NCBI RefSeq assembly: GCF_003721225.1
Contig: NZ_RIZI01000191.1
Location: 1 to 64,000 of the forward strand
Source: Acidithiobacillus sulfuriphilus
GTDB lineage: Bacteria > Pseudomonadota > Gammaproteobacteria > Acidithiobacillales > Acidithiobacillaceae
DNA length: 64,000 bases
Reading direction: 5' to 3'
Under the pieces are notes generated by a model. The model saw nothing but the letters and a program-made list of their open reading frames with translations, made no database searches and was not told where the DNA came from. The stretch's first letter is position 1; every line of letters starts with the position of its first letter. Made by a program: the position numbers and the translations under genes. Shown here piece by piece: positions 35,124 to 44,402 of the stretch.

Positions 35124-37675
35124 GATAAAATCCCCGCCCCCAAAAGGATGGGCAGATCGGCCCCTTCGAGATCGCTGGTAGAGAATAAGCGTTGCAGGGT
35201 CGGTAATGCCCCGAAGAGGTACTGGCCGAGCAGGGCCAGAAACAGGGCCAGACCGGCTACCGCGTCTCCCCGATCCTGGCGCGGCCGCCCGTAGAGGGCG
35301 ATGAGGAGGGCGGCTTCCATGGTCATGAGGGTATCCACCGCCAAGGTGCGCGCCTGGGCCAGGGTGTGGTCGAGAAGGCCATAGTGGAAAATCAGGAATA
35401 CCACGGTCACCGTGAGGGCGGTGAAGATGGCCATCCGGCGCCAGAGGGCAGGCGGTATCAACGCTTCCCGGGGCGGGCGGGGGGCTTGCTGCATCAATCC
35501 GGGGTCCCCCCCCATGAAAGCGAATACCAGGGCCATGGTGCTGGCGGTGAGGGTGTTGACCCAGAGAATCTGCAGGGGGGTGATGGGCATTTCGGTGTCG
35601 AGCAAGACGGCCAGCAGGACGACCAGACCTTGGGCGAAGCTGGTGGGTAACATGAACTGGAGGGTCTTGCGGATATTGGCATAGACCCGCCGTCCCTCGG
35701 CGACGGCGGCGACGATATGGGCGAAGTGGTCGTCGCTCAGGACCATGGCCGCAGCTTCACGGGCCACATCACTGCCGGAACGGCCCATGGCGACGCCGAT
35801 GTCCGCCCGGCGCAGGGCTGGGGCATCGTTCACCCCATCGCCGGTCATGGCGACGATTTCGCCTTGCCCTTGGAGGGTTTCCACCAGTTGCAGCTTGTCT
35901 TCTGGGTGGACTCGGGCAAAGACCTTGGTGCTGGCGGCCAGGTGCCGGCGTTCTGCTGCGGACGCCGCTGCCCATTGCTCGTGGGTGACGACGGCATCGC
36001 CGGGCGCCATGAAACCCAGATGGCGGGCGATGGCGGCGGCGGTGCGCGGATGATCGCCGGTGATCATTTGGATGCGAATCCCTGCCATCTGGCAGCGTTG
36101 GATGGCGTCCTGGACCCCTGGCCGTGGCGGGTCGAGGAGTGCCACTGCCCCCAGGAGTGTCCACCCCCCCTGGATGGGATCCTTCCAGGAATTCTCCGAA
36201 GACCGCCCCGAGGCCAGGGCGAGGATGCGCATGCCGTTTTCCGCCAGGGCATCGATACGCCCCCGCCAAGCTTTCCGATCGATGGGCCGGAGGCCAAGGG
36301 GATGCCATTCCCAGGCGCAAAGTTCCAGGATGACTTCCGGGGCGCCCTTGAGATAGACGCGGCCTTCGTCATGAGCGGTGGCCATGAACTTGCGCTCGTG
36401 GTGGAAGGGGAGGGTGTCCCGCCGGGGATGGGCCTCGCGAATCTCTGCGGAGAGGAGACCGAGATGGTGGGCAAAGTGCAAAAGGGCTTGTTCCATAGGG
36501 TCCCCCAGGGCTTCCTCCTGTTCCCCCATTTGTGCATCGTTGCAGAGGACCGCCGCCGTCGCCAGCTTGGTCAAGCCCTCCCGGTCCTGGGGCGGGGGCG
36601 CGGTGAAGGGCGCATGGATGGTGCTTTCCGCGAGGAGGGCCGTGGCCACCTGCATGCGGTTTCTGGTCAGGGTTCCGGTCTTGTCCGTACAGATCACCGT
36701 GACCGATCCCAGCGTTTCTACCGCGGGCAGTCGACGCAGGATGGCACCGAGGCGGGCCATGCGCTGTACACCCAGAGCCAGCGTGATGCTGATGACGGCT
36801 GGCAACCCTTCAGGGATGATGGCTACGGCCAGGCTGACGGCGGCCAGCAAGGTATTCTCCAGCCCCTGACCATGACTCAGTCCTACGGCAAGGGCCACCG
36901 CCGCCAACAGCAGCACGGCGGCGCTCAGGCTCCGGGCGAGGTGGTCGACCCGCCGCAGCAGAGGGGTTTGCATGGGCGGCAGGCTGGTCATCAGCGTCTG
37001 AATACGGCCAATCTCCGTGGCGGAACCGGTGAAGACCGCAATACCCATGCCGCTGCCGACGGTGACCAGGGTGCCGGCATAGACCATGCTCCGCCGTTGC
37101 GCCTCTTCCCCGGAATCCGTTCCTTCGTCGCTTTGGTCCGGCAGCGCCGCCTTGGGCACGGGGAACGATTCGCCAGTGAGCAGGGACTCATCCACCGCTA
37201 GGTCGTGGGCCTCGACGAGGGCGAGGTCGGCGCTGATGCGTTCCCCTGCCTGCACGGCCAATACATCGCCGGGGACGATACTGGTGGCGGGCATGGCCTG
37301 CCAGCGACCGTCACGCAGCACCAGGGCCATGGGATCCAGGAGCGACTGGAGGGCGGCCACGGCATTTTCCGCACGGTATTCCTGCACAAAGCCCAGGATG
37401 GTATTGATGAGGATGACGGCCCAGATCACGGCGCTGTCAACGGGATGGCCGAGCAGCCAGGACAGGAAGGCGGCAAGCACCAGGATGGCGATGAGCGGGT
37501 TGCGAAACTGGTCCAGAAAGCGTTGCCACCAGGGTTTGGGCGGAGCAGGAGGCAGGCGGTTCGGTCCGAATTTCGCCAGGCGGGCTTGGGCTTCGCTGCC
37601 ACCAAGCCCCTCGGGACTGCTTTCCACATCCGCAAAAAGTTCCCGTAAGCTCCTGTGCCGCGTGTTGTTTTTCAC
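35027..37675 (-). CDS. cation-transporting P-type ATPase
   Basis: 882 residues, P2-type layout. The actuator motif TGES is at 167-170, PEGLP in M4 at 288-292, the phosphorylation site DKTGTLT with Asp331, and [10 protein letters not shown] in the hinge. About ten membrane segments are seen. The M6 segment reads [16 protein letters not shown], without the NxxTDxxPA motif of Ca2+ pumps, so the cation (Ca, Mg, Na or H) cannot be set. It is the last gene of the feo-ppiB-lpxH run, 13 bases from lpxH. An N-terminal ATPase domain ([17 protein letters not shown]) is typical. Confidence 0.88.
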   Translation of the reverse strand: MKNNTRHRSLRELFADVESSPEGLGGSEAQARLAKFGPNRLPPAPPKPWWQRFLDQFRNPLIAILVLAAFLSWLLGHPVDSAVIWAVILINTILGFVQEYRAENAVAALQSLLDPMALVLRDGRWQAMPATSIVPGDVLAVQAGERISADLALVEAHDLAVDESLLTGESFPVPKAALPDQSDEGTDSGEEAQRRSMVYAGTLVTVGSGMGIAVFTGSATEIGRIQTLMTSLPPMQTPLLRRVDHLARSLSAAVLLLAAVALAVGLSHGQGLENTLLAAVSLAVAIIPEGLPAVISITLALGVQRMARLGAILRRLPAVETLGSVTVICTDKTGTLTRNRMQVATALLAESTIHAPFTAPPPQDREGLTKLATAAVLCNDAQMGEQEEALGDPMEQALLHFAHHLGLLSAEIREAHPRRDTLPFHHERKFMATAHDEGRVYLKGAPEVILELCAWEWHPLGLRPIDRKAWRGRIDALAENGMRILALASGRSSENSWKDPIQGGWTLLGAVALLDPPRPGVQDAIQRCQMAGIRIQMITGDHPRTAAAIARHLGFMAPGDAVVTHEQWAAASAAERRHLAASTKVFARVHPEDKLQLVETLQGQGEIVAMTGDGVNDAPALRRADIGVAMGRSGSDVAREAAAMVLSDDHFAHIVAAVAEGRRVYANIRKTLQFMLPTSFAQGLVVLLAVLLDTEMPITPLQILWVNTLTASTMALVFAFMGGDPGLMQQAPRPPREALIPPALWRRMAIFTALTVTVVFLIFHYGLLDHTLAQARTLAVDTLMTMEAALLIALYGRPRQDRGDAVAGLALFLALLGQYLFGALPTLQRLFSTSDLEGADLPILLGAGILSYGLARILWGAEPRAVAASGKDASQKADGKTP

Positions 37676-37688
37676 ATTTTCGCTCCCT

Positions 37689-38468
37689 TTACGTCGATGG
37701 CTCTCCGGCCCCAGGAAAAAAAGTCAGGTTCATGACCGCGCCATCCCAGATTCCGTAAAACGCCCCGCTGGCCTCCCAGGCCCCCAGGACCAGGCGGTGC
37801 TGGCCGGAGGAGATCTCCTCCCATTGGGGGCGGTGGGTATGGCCGTGGACGAGGAGATGGTAGGGGGCGAGGGGGCCGGCAAAAGGATCCGCGCCCTGTA
37901 GGGCGGCGGCGATGGCATCGGGGTGGGCGTCGGTGATGGTGATGGGCTTGCGCGCCACCTCCCGTTGGCTGCCCCGGCGCAGGCCCTGGGCGAGGCGGCG
38001 CAGCCAGGGGTAAGGTAAGGGCCGCAGCAGGAAGCGGGTGAGGGGATGGCGGATGATACGGCGGAAACGCTGATAGCGATGATCGTCGCTGCAGAGGAGA
38101 TCGCCGTGGGTGAGAAGGACACGCTTAGCGCCCAGGCGCAGGGAGGAAGGATCGGGAATGAGGGCGATGCCATAGCGTTTCAGGAATGCCGGGGACAAGG
38201 GGAAATCCCGGTTACCCACCAGCAGGTAGACAGCCACCCCCTCTTCGGTCAGCGCAGCAAGATCGCCCAGGGGCGCGGCATAGGCCGGCTCCCTGGCCTG
38301 GGCCGGATGTATCCAGTAGTCGAAGAGGTCGCCCAGAATGAAAAGCGCCCGCGCCCGGCGGCCCGGCCCCGCGCAAAAGGCGTGGAAGAGGGCCTGCAGA
38401 TCAGGCCGATCCGGCCCCAGGTGGAGATCGGAAATAAAAAGGACGGGGCCGTCCGCCCCATCCCCCAT
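37689..38468 (-). CDS. lpxH: UDP-2,3-diacylglucosamine diphosphatase
   Basis: 259 residues, calcineurin-like metallophosphatase. Metal motifs: ISDLHLG, GDLFDYW, VGNRDF, LLTHGD and VHGHTHRP. It cleaves UDP-diacylglucosamine to lipid X in lipid A synthesis at the membrane. ATG 38468 is used; the open frame further upstream runs over ppiB and is not coding. It follows ppiB by 19 bases. Confidence 0.92.
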   Translation of the reverse strand: MGDGADGPVLFISDLHLGPDRPDLQALFHAFCAGPGRRARALFILGDLFDYWIHPAQAREPAYAAPLGDLAALTEEGVAVYLLVGNRDFPLSPAFLKRYGIALIPDPSSLRLGAKRVLLTHGDLLCSDDHRYQRFRRIIRHPLTRFLLRPLPYPWLRRLAQGLRRGSQREVARKPITITDAHPDAIAAALQGADPFAGPLAPYHLLVHGHTHRPQWEEISSGQHRLVLGAWEASGAFYGIWDGAVMNLTFFPGAGEPST

Positions 38469-38487
38469 GTCCAGCACCGCCAAGTCC

Positions 38488-39000
38488 TCAAGCCGCCGGA
38501 AGGCGTTCCGCGCGCTCGATGAGGACCGTTTCCTTGGGTACATCCTGATGCCCGCCGCTGTTGCCGGTAGGGGTCTTGGCGATCTTGTCCACCACATCCA
38601 TGCCCACCAGGACCTTGCCAAAAACCGCATAACCCCAGCCCGATCCGGACGCCGACTTGAAGTCGAGGAAGGCATTGTCCACTAAATTGATGAAAAACTG
38701 CGCAGTGGCGGAATGGGGGTCATTGGTGCGCGCCATAGCCAGGGTGCCGCGCAGATTTTTCAGCCCGTTTTCCGCCTCGTTGGCGATGGCGGCGTGGGTT
38801 CCCTTCTGTTTCATCTGCGCATCGAAACCACCGCCCTGGATCATGAAGCCGGGGATGACGCGATGGAAAATGGTTCCGTCAAAAAAGCCCTCCTCCATAT
38901 AGTGGAGAAAGTTTTCGACGGTTTTCGGGGCTTTTTCGGCATCCAGTTCGATAACGATTTCGCCGTGATTGGTGTGCAGTGCGACCTGCGGATTTGTCAT
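38488..39000 (-). CDS. ppiB: peptidyl-prolyl cis-trans isomerase, cyclophilin type
   Basis: 170 residues without a signal peptide, hence cytoplasmic. Cyclophilin blocks [44 protein letters not shown] and [17 protein letters not shown] are intact, with catalytic Arg in FHRV. It catalyses proline isomerisation. It starts nine bases after feoB and is presumably co-transcribed with it and lpxH. Confidence 0.94.
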   Translation of the reverse strand: MTNPQVALHTNHGEIVIELDAEKAPKTVENFLHYMEEGFFDGTIFHRVIPGFMIQGGGFDAQMKQKGTHAAIANEAENGLKNLRGTLAMARTNDPHSATAQFFINLVDNAFLDFKSASGSGWGYAVFGKVLVGMDVVDKIAKTPTGNSGGHQDVPKETVLIERAERLPAA

Positions 39001-39009
39001 GGAAACTCC

Positions 39010-40794
39010 TCATAAGCCAAGGGCGCGTGCGCCCTGATAGAATAAAAAACTGGTGATCCAGGCGAGGCCCAGGGACCACAGCAGACTGAAGCTGGTAAAA
39101 CCCCAGCTCCGGCTTTCCCGCTGCAACGCCGCGACGGTGGCCAGGCAGGGGGTGTAGATCAAGGTAAAGAGCATGAAGCCGTAGGCCTGGACCCAATCCA
39201 TCCGGGCGCTGATGATGCCGCCCAGGGCCTCATTGCTGCTGCCGAAAATGACCGCCAGGGCGCCAATGACGATTTCTTTGGCAACGAAGCCAAAGAGTAA
39301 AGCGATACTGAGGAGCTTGTCGATACCCAGGGGCTGAAAGACGGGTTCCAGCCAGCTTGCCAGGATGCCCGCCAGGGTATCGGGCCCGGCGGGAGTAACG
39401 CCCGTCGGGAAATGGGTGAGTGCCCATACGGCTACGACGCCAAGGACGATGAAGCCGCTGGCGCCGGCAAGAAAATGCCGGGACTGTTGCCAGCCCTGGG
39501 AGAACATCTGGCGCAGGGTGGGGAGGCGATAGGGCGGCATCTCCAGCAGCATGGGTTCATAGCTGCTGAAGCGCCGCTTCCAGACCAAGGCCGTCAGGAG
39601 GGCCGCCAGCAGACTCATGACATAGAGACTGAAGAGCACCAGCGGTGCAGTCCGGGGGGAGAAGAGGACGCTGGTAAAAAACAGGAATACCTGCAGCCGC
39701 GCCGAGCACAGGGAGAAGGGAATGATCAGCATGCTCAGCAAGCGGGCCGACCGGGAGCGCATGATGCGCGTACCCATGATGGCCGGGACGTTGCAGCCGA
39801 AGCCCATGAGCTGCATGACGAAGGCGCGGCCGTCCAGGCCCAGCCTGGACATGAGGGCATCCATGAGGAAGGCGGCGCGGGCGAGGTAGCCGCTGTCCTC
39901 CACCACGGACATGCCCACAAAAAAGACCAGGATGATGGGCAAGAAGGTGAGCACCGTCCCTACGCCGTCATAGATGCCGGAAAGGAGAAAATTCTGCAGG
40001 AGGGGCGGGAAGCCGGCCAGGGCGGGAGCAAGCCAAGTGGTCTTGACGGTGTCGAGGGTCCAGCCCAAGGCGTCCTGGAGGGGGGTGCCGACGCCGTAAA
40101 CGGCCTCGAAGAGGAGCAGCATGGCCAGGAAGAAGAGCGGCAGGCCGAGCCAGGGATGGAGCAGGAGCTTGTCGATGCGTTCGCTCCAACCGGCCTTGAT
40201 CTGCACGGGTATGGTCACATGCTGGCGCAAGAGCGTGTTGAGCTCCTGACCGAGGGCGTCATCCTCTTGCAGCACTCCGGTCTGCGCGGCCCGGGGTGTG
40301 CCCTGCTGGCGCAGGATCTGTTCCATCTGGTGGCGCACCTGGGGGAAGCCCTGGCCGTATTTGGCGCTCAACTCTGCCACCGGCATCCGCAGGGCCCGGG
40401 CCAGGCCAGGTACGTCGATATGCACACCCAGGCGCCGCGCCTCGTCGCTCATGTTGAGCAGCAGAATCATGGGCAGCCCCAGGCTGCGCAATTGTAGGAC
40501 GAGGGCGAGTTGGCGGTCGAGTTGGGTGGGGTTGGCGATGACTACCAAGGCATTGACCGGCTGCTCTTCGAGGAATTGCCGTACCACCTGCTCGTCATCG
40601 CTAAAGCCATGGAGGTTGTAGATGCCGGGGAGGTCCACCACTTCCACCATGTCGCCGCCCAGCAGGATTTTGGCGCTGAGGAGGTCAACAGTGATGCCCG
40701 GCCAGTTGCCCACCTTGGCAATGCTGCCGGTGAGGCGATTGAAGAAGGTGGATTTGCCGGTATTGGGCATGCCCAGGAGGGCAATCTTTTTCAT
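39010..40794 (-). CDS. feoB: ferrous iron transporter FeoB
   Basis: 594 residues. The N-terminal GTPase domain has GMPNTGKST at 8-16, DLPGIY and NMSD (G4), followed by a helical spacer. The membrane part contains the two gate repeats with GFGCNVPAIMGTRIMRS and GFVAKEIVIGALAVIFG. It moves Fe(II) across the inner membrane. The protein is shorter than E. coli FeoB (773), as in many bacteria, and no FeoC gene follows. ATG 40794 overlaps the feoA stop (ATGA); the long upstream extension of the frame is spurious. Important for iron acquisition, especially in acidic, Fe(II)-rich settings. Confidence 0.94.
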   Translation of the reverse strand: MKKIALLGMPNTGKSTFFNRLTGSIAKVGNWPGITVDLLSAKILLGGDMVEVVDLPGIYNLHGFSDDEQVVRQFLEEQPVNALVVIANPTQLDRQLALVLQLRSLGLPMILLLNMSDEARRLGVHIDVPGLARALRMPVAELSAKYGQGFPQVRHQMEQILRQQGTPRAAQTGVLQEDDALGQELNTLLRQHVTIPVQIKAGWSERIDKLLLHPWLGLPLFFLAMLLLFEAVYGVGTPLQDALGWTLDTVKTTWLAPALAGFPPLLQNFLLSGIYDGVGTVLTFLPIILVFFVGMSVVEDSGYLARAAFLMDALMSRLGLDGRAFVMQLMGFGCNVPAIMGTRIMRSRSARLLSMLIIPFSLCSARLQVFLFFTSVLFSPRTAPLVLFSLYVMSLLAALLTALVWKRRFSSYEPMLLEMPPYRLPTLRQMFSQGWQQSRHFLAGASGFIVLGVVAVWALTHFPTGVTPAGPDTLAGILASWLEPVFQPLGIDKLLSIALLFGFVAKEIVIGALAVIFGSSNEALGGIISARMDWVQAYGFMLFTLIYTPCLATVAALQRESRSWGFTSFSLLWSLGLAWITSFLFYQGARALGL

Positions 40795-41042
40795 GTCGGG
40801 CCCCCTGGGTAGGGCTGGACCCAGATCTTGGCCGCTTCGCCCCGGCGGATCATGATCTCGGTGTGTCCGACGCGCACCTGCAAGGGACCGTGCAGTGCCG
40901 CGCGGCGTAACACCAATAGCTGACTGCCCGGGCGCAGGCCTAATGCGATCATGCGGCGAGATAATTCTCGGCCAGCGCTGATCCCCTGGATGACAGCGCA
41001 TTGGCCGGGGATGATCTGTTCCAGGGTGGTTCGCTGCAACAT
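40791..41042 (-). CDS. feoA: ferrous iron transport protein FeoA
   Basis: 83 residues, SH3-like fold with RRMIALGLRPGSQLLVLRRA and a C-terminal GEAAKIWV. It binds and regulates FeoB. ATG 41042 is taken with AAGGATT upstream; the longer frame reaches into the promoter. It is the first gene of the operon behind the Fur box. Confidence 0.9.
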   Translation of the reverse strand: MLQRTTLEQIIPGQCAVIQGISAGRELSRRMIALGLRPGSQLLVLRRAALHGPLQVRVGHTEIMIRRGEAAKIWVQPYPGGPT

Positions 41043-41071
41043 GGGACGGAATCCTTGGGACGCTCTTTGTG

Positions 41072-41106
41072 CTATAATAATAACAATTCTCATTACAAAC
41101 GCAAGG
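41072..41106 (-). promoter_or_regulatory. Fur box and promoter of the feo operon
   Basis: On the minus strand TGAGAATTGTTATTA (41092-41078) matches the 7-1-7 Fur motif TGATAATNATTATCA with three mismatches. It overlaps a promoter with -35 TTGCGT (about 41105-41100) and -10 TATTAT (about 41083-41078), 36-40 bases before feoA. Repression by Fur-Fe(II) is expected. Confidence 0.75.
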
Positions 41107-41132
41107 CGCTGCGACAGGGGCTTGGTGTTTAT

Positions 41133-41154
41133 CCGAAAACCGGCAGTTGCCGGA
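41133..41154 (-). terminator. weak terminator after xseA
   Basis: On the minus strand CCGGCAACTGCCGG (41152-41139) forms a short hairpin followed by TTTTCGG, just behind the xseA stop at 41162. The U run is only four bases, so read-through to feo is possible. Confidence 0.45.
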
Positions 41155-41161
41155 TCCAGGG

Positions 41162-42511
41162 TTATGCCTCGCCGGCCTCCCGGCGCAGGACTTGGCATAA
41201 GAGGCTGCCCTGATGAAGATCGGCGGTGATTTCCGCACCTATCGCAGTCTCCGCGGCGCTGTACAGGACGTGGCCATGGGCATCGCGCAGCACGGCGTAG
41301 CCGCGTTGCAGAACGGCCTGGGGATCAAGCATGTCCAACTGGGTAGAGAGTTGCTGGCAATGTTGCTGGGCCTTTTGCCATTGGCGCTCCATGGCGGCCC
41401 GCAGGCGCGTTTGCAATGTCAGCAGATGCTGATTCAAGGCGGCCACATCGTGTTGCGGATTGGCTTGCTGCAGGCGGTATTGCCAGATCTGGAGTTGATA
41501 GGAAGCCGCTTGCAGGCGTGGTACCAGGGATTTGCGCAGGGCATTGTGCGCCTGTTGCCAGCGTCCTTCGGCGGCGTCCAGCAGCGCGCGGGGATGGCGC
41601 AGGCGCAAACGCAGATGATCGAGATACAGGGTACGCTCGCGTAGCGCCCGTTCCATGGCTTGACGCAGACGACGTTCCTGGGTGCGCAGATGCGGCAGCC
41701 ACTCGGCCCGGTCGGGGCTGACGGCCTGGGCGGCGGCGGTGGGGGTGGCGGCGCGCAGGTCGGCGGCAAAGTCGGCAATGGTGAAGTCGATCTCGTGGCC
41801 GATGCCGGTGATCACTGGGATGGGGCAACTGCGGATGGCGCGGGCGATGGCCTCGTCATTGAAGGCCCAGAGGTCCTCGCTGCTGCCGCCGCCCCGGGCG
41901 ATGATCAGGACATCCTCGCTGTGCCGTTTGGCCACTCGTGCCAGGGCCGCGAGGATCTGCGGCACGGCCTCGTTGCCCTGCACCGCTACGGGATAGAGAA
42001 GAACCCGCAACATGGGCCAGCGCTGGCGGAGGGTGACCAGGATGTCGTGGATGGCCGCTCCCGTTGGGGAGGTGATCACCGCCACCCGACGGGGCCAGCG
42101 CGGGATGGGACGTTTGTCTTCGGGGCGGAACAGGCCTTCGGCATGGAGCCGGGCCTTGAGGGCCTCGAAACGCGCCTGCAGATCGCCGGCCCCGGCTTCC
42201 GTCAGTTGTTCGACGATGAGCTGAAACTCTCCGCGCCCTTCATAAAGGGTCGCTTGCGCCAACACCTGCACCTGCATTCCCTCTTTGGGGAGGGCTCGGC
42301 AATAGGCGCTGCGGTTGCGGAACATGGCGCAGCGCACCTGCGCGCGCTCGTCCTTGAGGGTGAAATACCAATGTCCCGAAGCGGGGCGGCTGAAATTGGA
42401 GATCTCGCCCTGAACCCACAGCAGCGGCAGGCCGCCCTCGATGATCTCGCGCGCCGTGCGGTTGAGGTCGCCGACCGAGATGATGGGCAAGGCCTGTGTT
42501 TCCAATGACAT
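41162..42511 (-). CDS. xseA: exodeoxyribonuclease VII large subunit
   Basis: 449 residues. The N-terminal OB-fold (SVGDLNRTAREIIEGGLPLLWVQGEISNFSRPASGHWYFTLKD) is followed by the catalytic core with ITSPTGAAIHDIL, ARGGGSSEDLWAFNDE and PVITGIGHEIDFTIADFAAD, and a C-terminal coiled coil. With XseB it degrades single-stranded DNA from both ends. The partner xseB is 3.4 kb away rather than adjacent. ATG 42511 follows AAGGGAAC; upstream extension is not supported. It is divergent from the thioredoxin gene. Confidence 0.95.
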   Translation of the reverse strand: MSLETQALPIISVGDLNRTAREIIEGGLPLLWVQGEISNFSRPASGHWYFTLKDERAQVRCAMFRNRSAYCRALPKEGMQVQVLAQATLYEGRGEFQLIVEQLTEAGAGDLQARFEALKARLHAEGLFRPEDKRPIPRWPRRVAVITSPTGAAIHDILVTLRQRWPMLRVLLYPVAVQGNEAVPQILAALARVAKRHSEDVLIIARGGGSSEDLWAFNDEAIARAIRSCPIPVITGIGHEIDFTIADFAADLRAATPTAAAQAVSPDRAEWLPHLRTQERRLRQAMERALRERTLYLDHLRLRLRHPRALLDAAEGRWQQAHNALRKSLVPRLQAASYQLQIWQYRLQQANPQHDVAALNQHLLTLQTRLRAAMERQWQKAQQHCQQLSTQLDMLDPQAVLQRGYAVLRDAHGHVLYSAAETAIGAEITADLHQGSLLCQVLRREAGEA

Positions 42512-42582
42512 GATGTTCCCTTTTGATCTTCCGGTGGAAAAACGGCAGCGGCGGGCGCGCCGTTGCTTTTCAAACTTGGCTC

Positions 42583-42612
42583 TTGACCTTGCCGTGGTCA
42601 AGGTTTTAAGGT
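42583..42612 (+). promoter_or_regulatory. MerR-family (CueR-like) operator-promoter of thioredoxin gene
   Basis: TTGACC (42583-42588) and TAAGGT (42607-42612) frame an 18-base spacer holding the dyad ACCTTG-CCGTGGT-CAAGGT (42586-42604). This layout is that of MerR-type metal-responsive promoters such as CueR targets, which share the CTTGACCTTGCC start and AAGGTTT end. It lies 43 bases before the thioredoxin ATG. No MerR gene is in the window. Confidence 0.6.
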
Positions 42613-42655
42613 CTTTACTGCATAGTTTTTATGTCAACTGCCAAAAGGAGCCGCC

Positions 42656-43027
42656 ATGGCCGTAATAGAGCTGAGTCAACACAACTTCGATGCCGTGGTG
42701 CAAGGCAATGACATCGTGCTGGTGGATTTCTGGGCACCCTGGTGTGCGCCATGCCGCGGCTTCGCCCCGATCTTCGAGGCGGCCGCCGCGAAATATCCGG
42801 ATATCGTCTTTGGCAAGGTCAATACCGATGCCGAGCAGGAACTGGGGAGTTTCTTCCAGATCCGCTCCATTCCCACGCTGATGATCTTTCGCCAGCAAAT
42901 CGGCATTTTTTCCCAGGCCGGGTCCTTGCCCGCCAACGCCCTGGAAGAAGTCATCACCCAGGCCCTGGCGCTGGATATGGACGAGGTGCGCCGGGAAATC
43001 GCCCAAGAGCAGAGTGCCGCCCACTAA
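42656..43027 (+). CDS. thioredoxin-like protein
   Basis: 123 residues with the thioredoxin fold and active site WCAPC at residues 29-33 (instead of WCGPC), and the cis-Pro loop IRSIPTLMIF near 70. It has no signal peptide and probably acts as a cytoplasmic disulphide reductase. The tail (RREIAQEQSAAH) extends beyond the core. AAAAGGAG precedes the ATG. Likely induced by the metal-type promoter upstream, and followed by a terminator. Confidence 0.92.
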   Translation: MAVIELSQHNFDAVVQGNDIVLVDFWAPWCAPCRGFAPIFEAAAAKYPDIVFGKVNTDAEQELGSFFQIRSIPTLMIFRQQIGIFSQAGSLPANALEEVITQALALDMDEVRREIAQEQSAAH

Positions 43028-43103
43028 AACGAGATGCCCCCGGGGCCTTTGGCCCTAGGGAGCGTTGTCCATATCCCCAGGTCCACCAGCGGAAAGGGCA
43101 AGG

Positions 43104-43127
43104 CCCCGCTTCAGCGGGGAATTTTTT
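43104..43127 (+). terminator. intrinsic terminator after thioredoxin gene
   Basis: CCCCGC (43104-43109) pairs with GCGGGG (43114-43119) around TTCA, followed by AATTTTTTG. It ends the thioredoxin message. Confidence 0.85.
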
Positions 43128-43131
43128 GCCG

Positions 43132-43314
43132 TTACTGTCCATGGGCTGTTCCGGCAGGTGCCGGCGGGCTGCTCCGCACGGCATGGGCGGGCGCGCTCCC
43201 GGTGCCCGGAGGCTGGATCCGGGTAAAGCCGATGATCACCAGAGCCACCATGGCGCAGGCCCAAAGCACCAGTAGCACGGCTACCAGGAGCGGGCCGATC
43301 TGTGGACGTTTCAT
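43132..43314 (-). CDS. small single-pass membrane protein
   Basis: 60 residues; a membrane segment at about 8-31 (PLLVAVLLVLWACAMVALVIIGF) with a Pro/Ala-rich polar tail. AGGAGAGG precedes the ATG at good distance, supporting translation. It lies 54 bases behind the TonB gene on the same strand and is probably co-transcribed. No family recognised. Confidence 0.6.
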   Translation of the reverse strand: MKRPQIGPLLVAVLLVLWACAMVALVIIGFTRIQPPGTGSAPAHAVRSSPPAPAGTAHGQ

Positions 43315-43368
43315 GACCCTCTCCTAGCCCCTTGGGCCGAGGGAACGGGAGCGGGCATCGGCAACGCA

Positions 43369-44214
43369 TCACCACGCCGATACATTACGTACCCCCAGGA
43401 AGTGCATGTTGAGAGGGATTTCGATTTTACGGGTCTGTGCCGCCAGTTGCTTGGAAAAGGGCGTGTAGGGAAAGGAAAGGCGGATGATGCGTTCGGCGGC
43501 GGCATCCAGGGCCGGTTTGCCGGAGGATTGCTCGATGATGATGCGGTTGAGCCCACCATCCTGGTTGAGAATGACACGCACCTTGAGGTTGCCGGTCATT
43601 TCCCCCGGATAGTTGAGGTCGCCGATGCGCTCCAGCTTCTGAATCCAGCCAGCAATATAGAAATCGGCCACCGGCCCCTTGGGGTTTTCAAATTTGGGCA
43701 GGGGAGGGCTCGCCGTGGCCTCCCGGGCTACCTGATCCATCTGCGTTTCCAGGCGTCCCAGGTCAATCCTTGGAAGCGATGCCGGGCTGGACGGTGCCGC
43801 AGGGGCGGAAGCGGGGCTCACCATCTCCCGCGACCGTATCTGATTTTCCTCGACGCGGGGCGGATGGGCCGGGATGGGGTGGCGGGAGGGCCTCGGAGAT
43901 GGCGCGGGGCGCGGCTGGGACGGCGTTCGTGGATGGGCGGGCGCCCGCTCCACGGCTTTGGGCGGTACGACCTTCTGCGCAGTGCGCGGGGCCTGCCCCC
44001 GGATGGGCTCCGGCATGATCTGGAAGGTTTTATTGGCTTCCTTGGCGGGCAATCGGACATGCTGTGGTTTGGCGATATGGACAAAGAAATAGACCAAGGC
44101 CGCCATCAACAGCGCCGAAGCCAGTACCCAAGGCAAGAGCGTATCGCCCCAATGGGGGCGCTCTTGTGGCACGATGAAATAAAGTTTACCCCTGACGCTT
44201 GCCAAACTTTCCAA
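43369..44214 (-). CDS. TonB family protein
   Basis: 281 residues. One membrane anchor lies at about 28-48 (LPWVLASALLMAALVYFFVHI). A Pro-rich periplasmic linker follows (about 60-145), then a C-terminal TonB domain (YAGWI-like AGWIQKLERIGDLNYP...GNLKVRVILNQDGGLNRIIIEQSSG...). It transduces energy to outer-membrane receptors. The family YP box and C-terminal helix are in place. No ExbB/ExbD genes are near. The likely start is a TTG at 44214; other starts in the frame would shorten the cytoplasmic part, so the start is uncertain. Confidence 0.85.
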   Translation of the reverse strand: MESLASVRGKLYFIVPQERPHWGDTLLPWVLASALLMAALVYFFVHIAKPQHVRLPAKEANKTFQIMPEPIRGQAPRTAQKVVPPKAVERAPAHPRTPSQPRPAPSPRPSRHPIPAHPPRVEENQIRSREMVSPASAPAAPSSPASLPRIDLGRLETQMDQVAREATASPPLPKFENPKGPVADFYIAGWIQKLERIGDLNYPGEMTGNLKVRVILNQDGGLNRIIIEQSSGKPALDAAAERIIRLSFPYTPFSKQLAAQTRKIEIPLNMHFLGVRNVSAW

Positions 44215-44402
44215 CCCTTGCGGCTCTTGCCGTATCTTGCGGGTGATGACTGCCTTCGACCAGAAGCGCCTTGGGCATTATACGAGGTCTAAAAGGAATG
44301 CACAGCCTGGAAGCCCTTGCGCTGCCATTGTGAGCCCTGCCGTGGATTGGGCCGTTGGCGGTGGGTGCCCCGGCGGCAGAATTCCACCGCCAAGGGCCGT
44401 TT

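Noticed and set aside
35717..37201. 494-codon plus frame opposite the P-type ATPase
   Set aside because: Antisense to a gene with intact TGES, DKTGTLT and hinge motifs.
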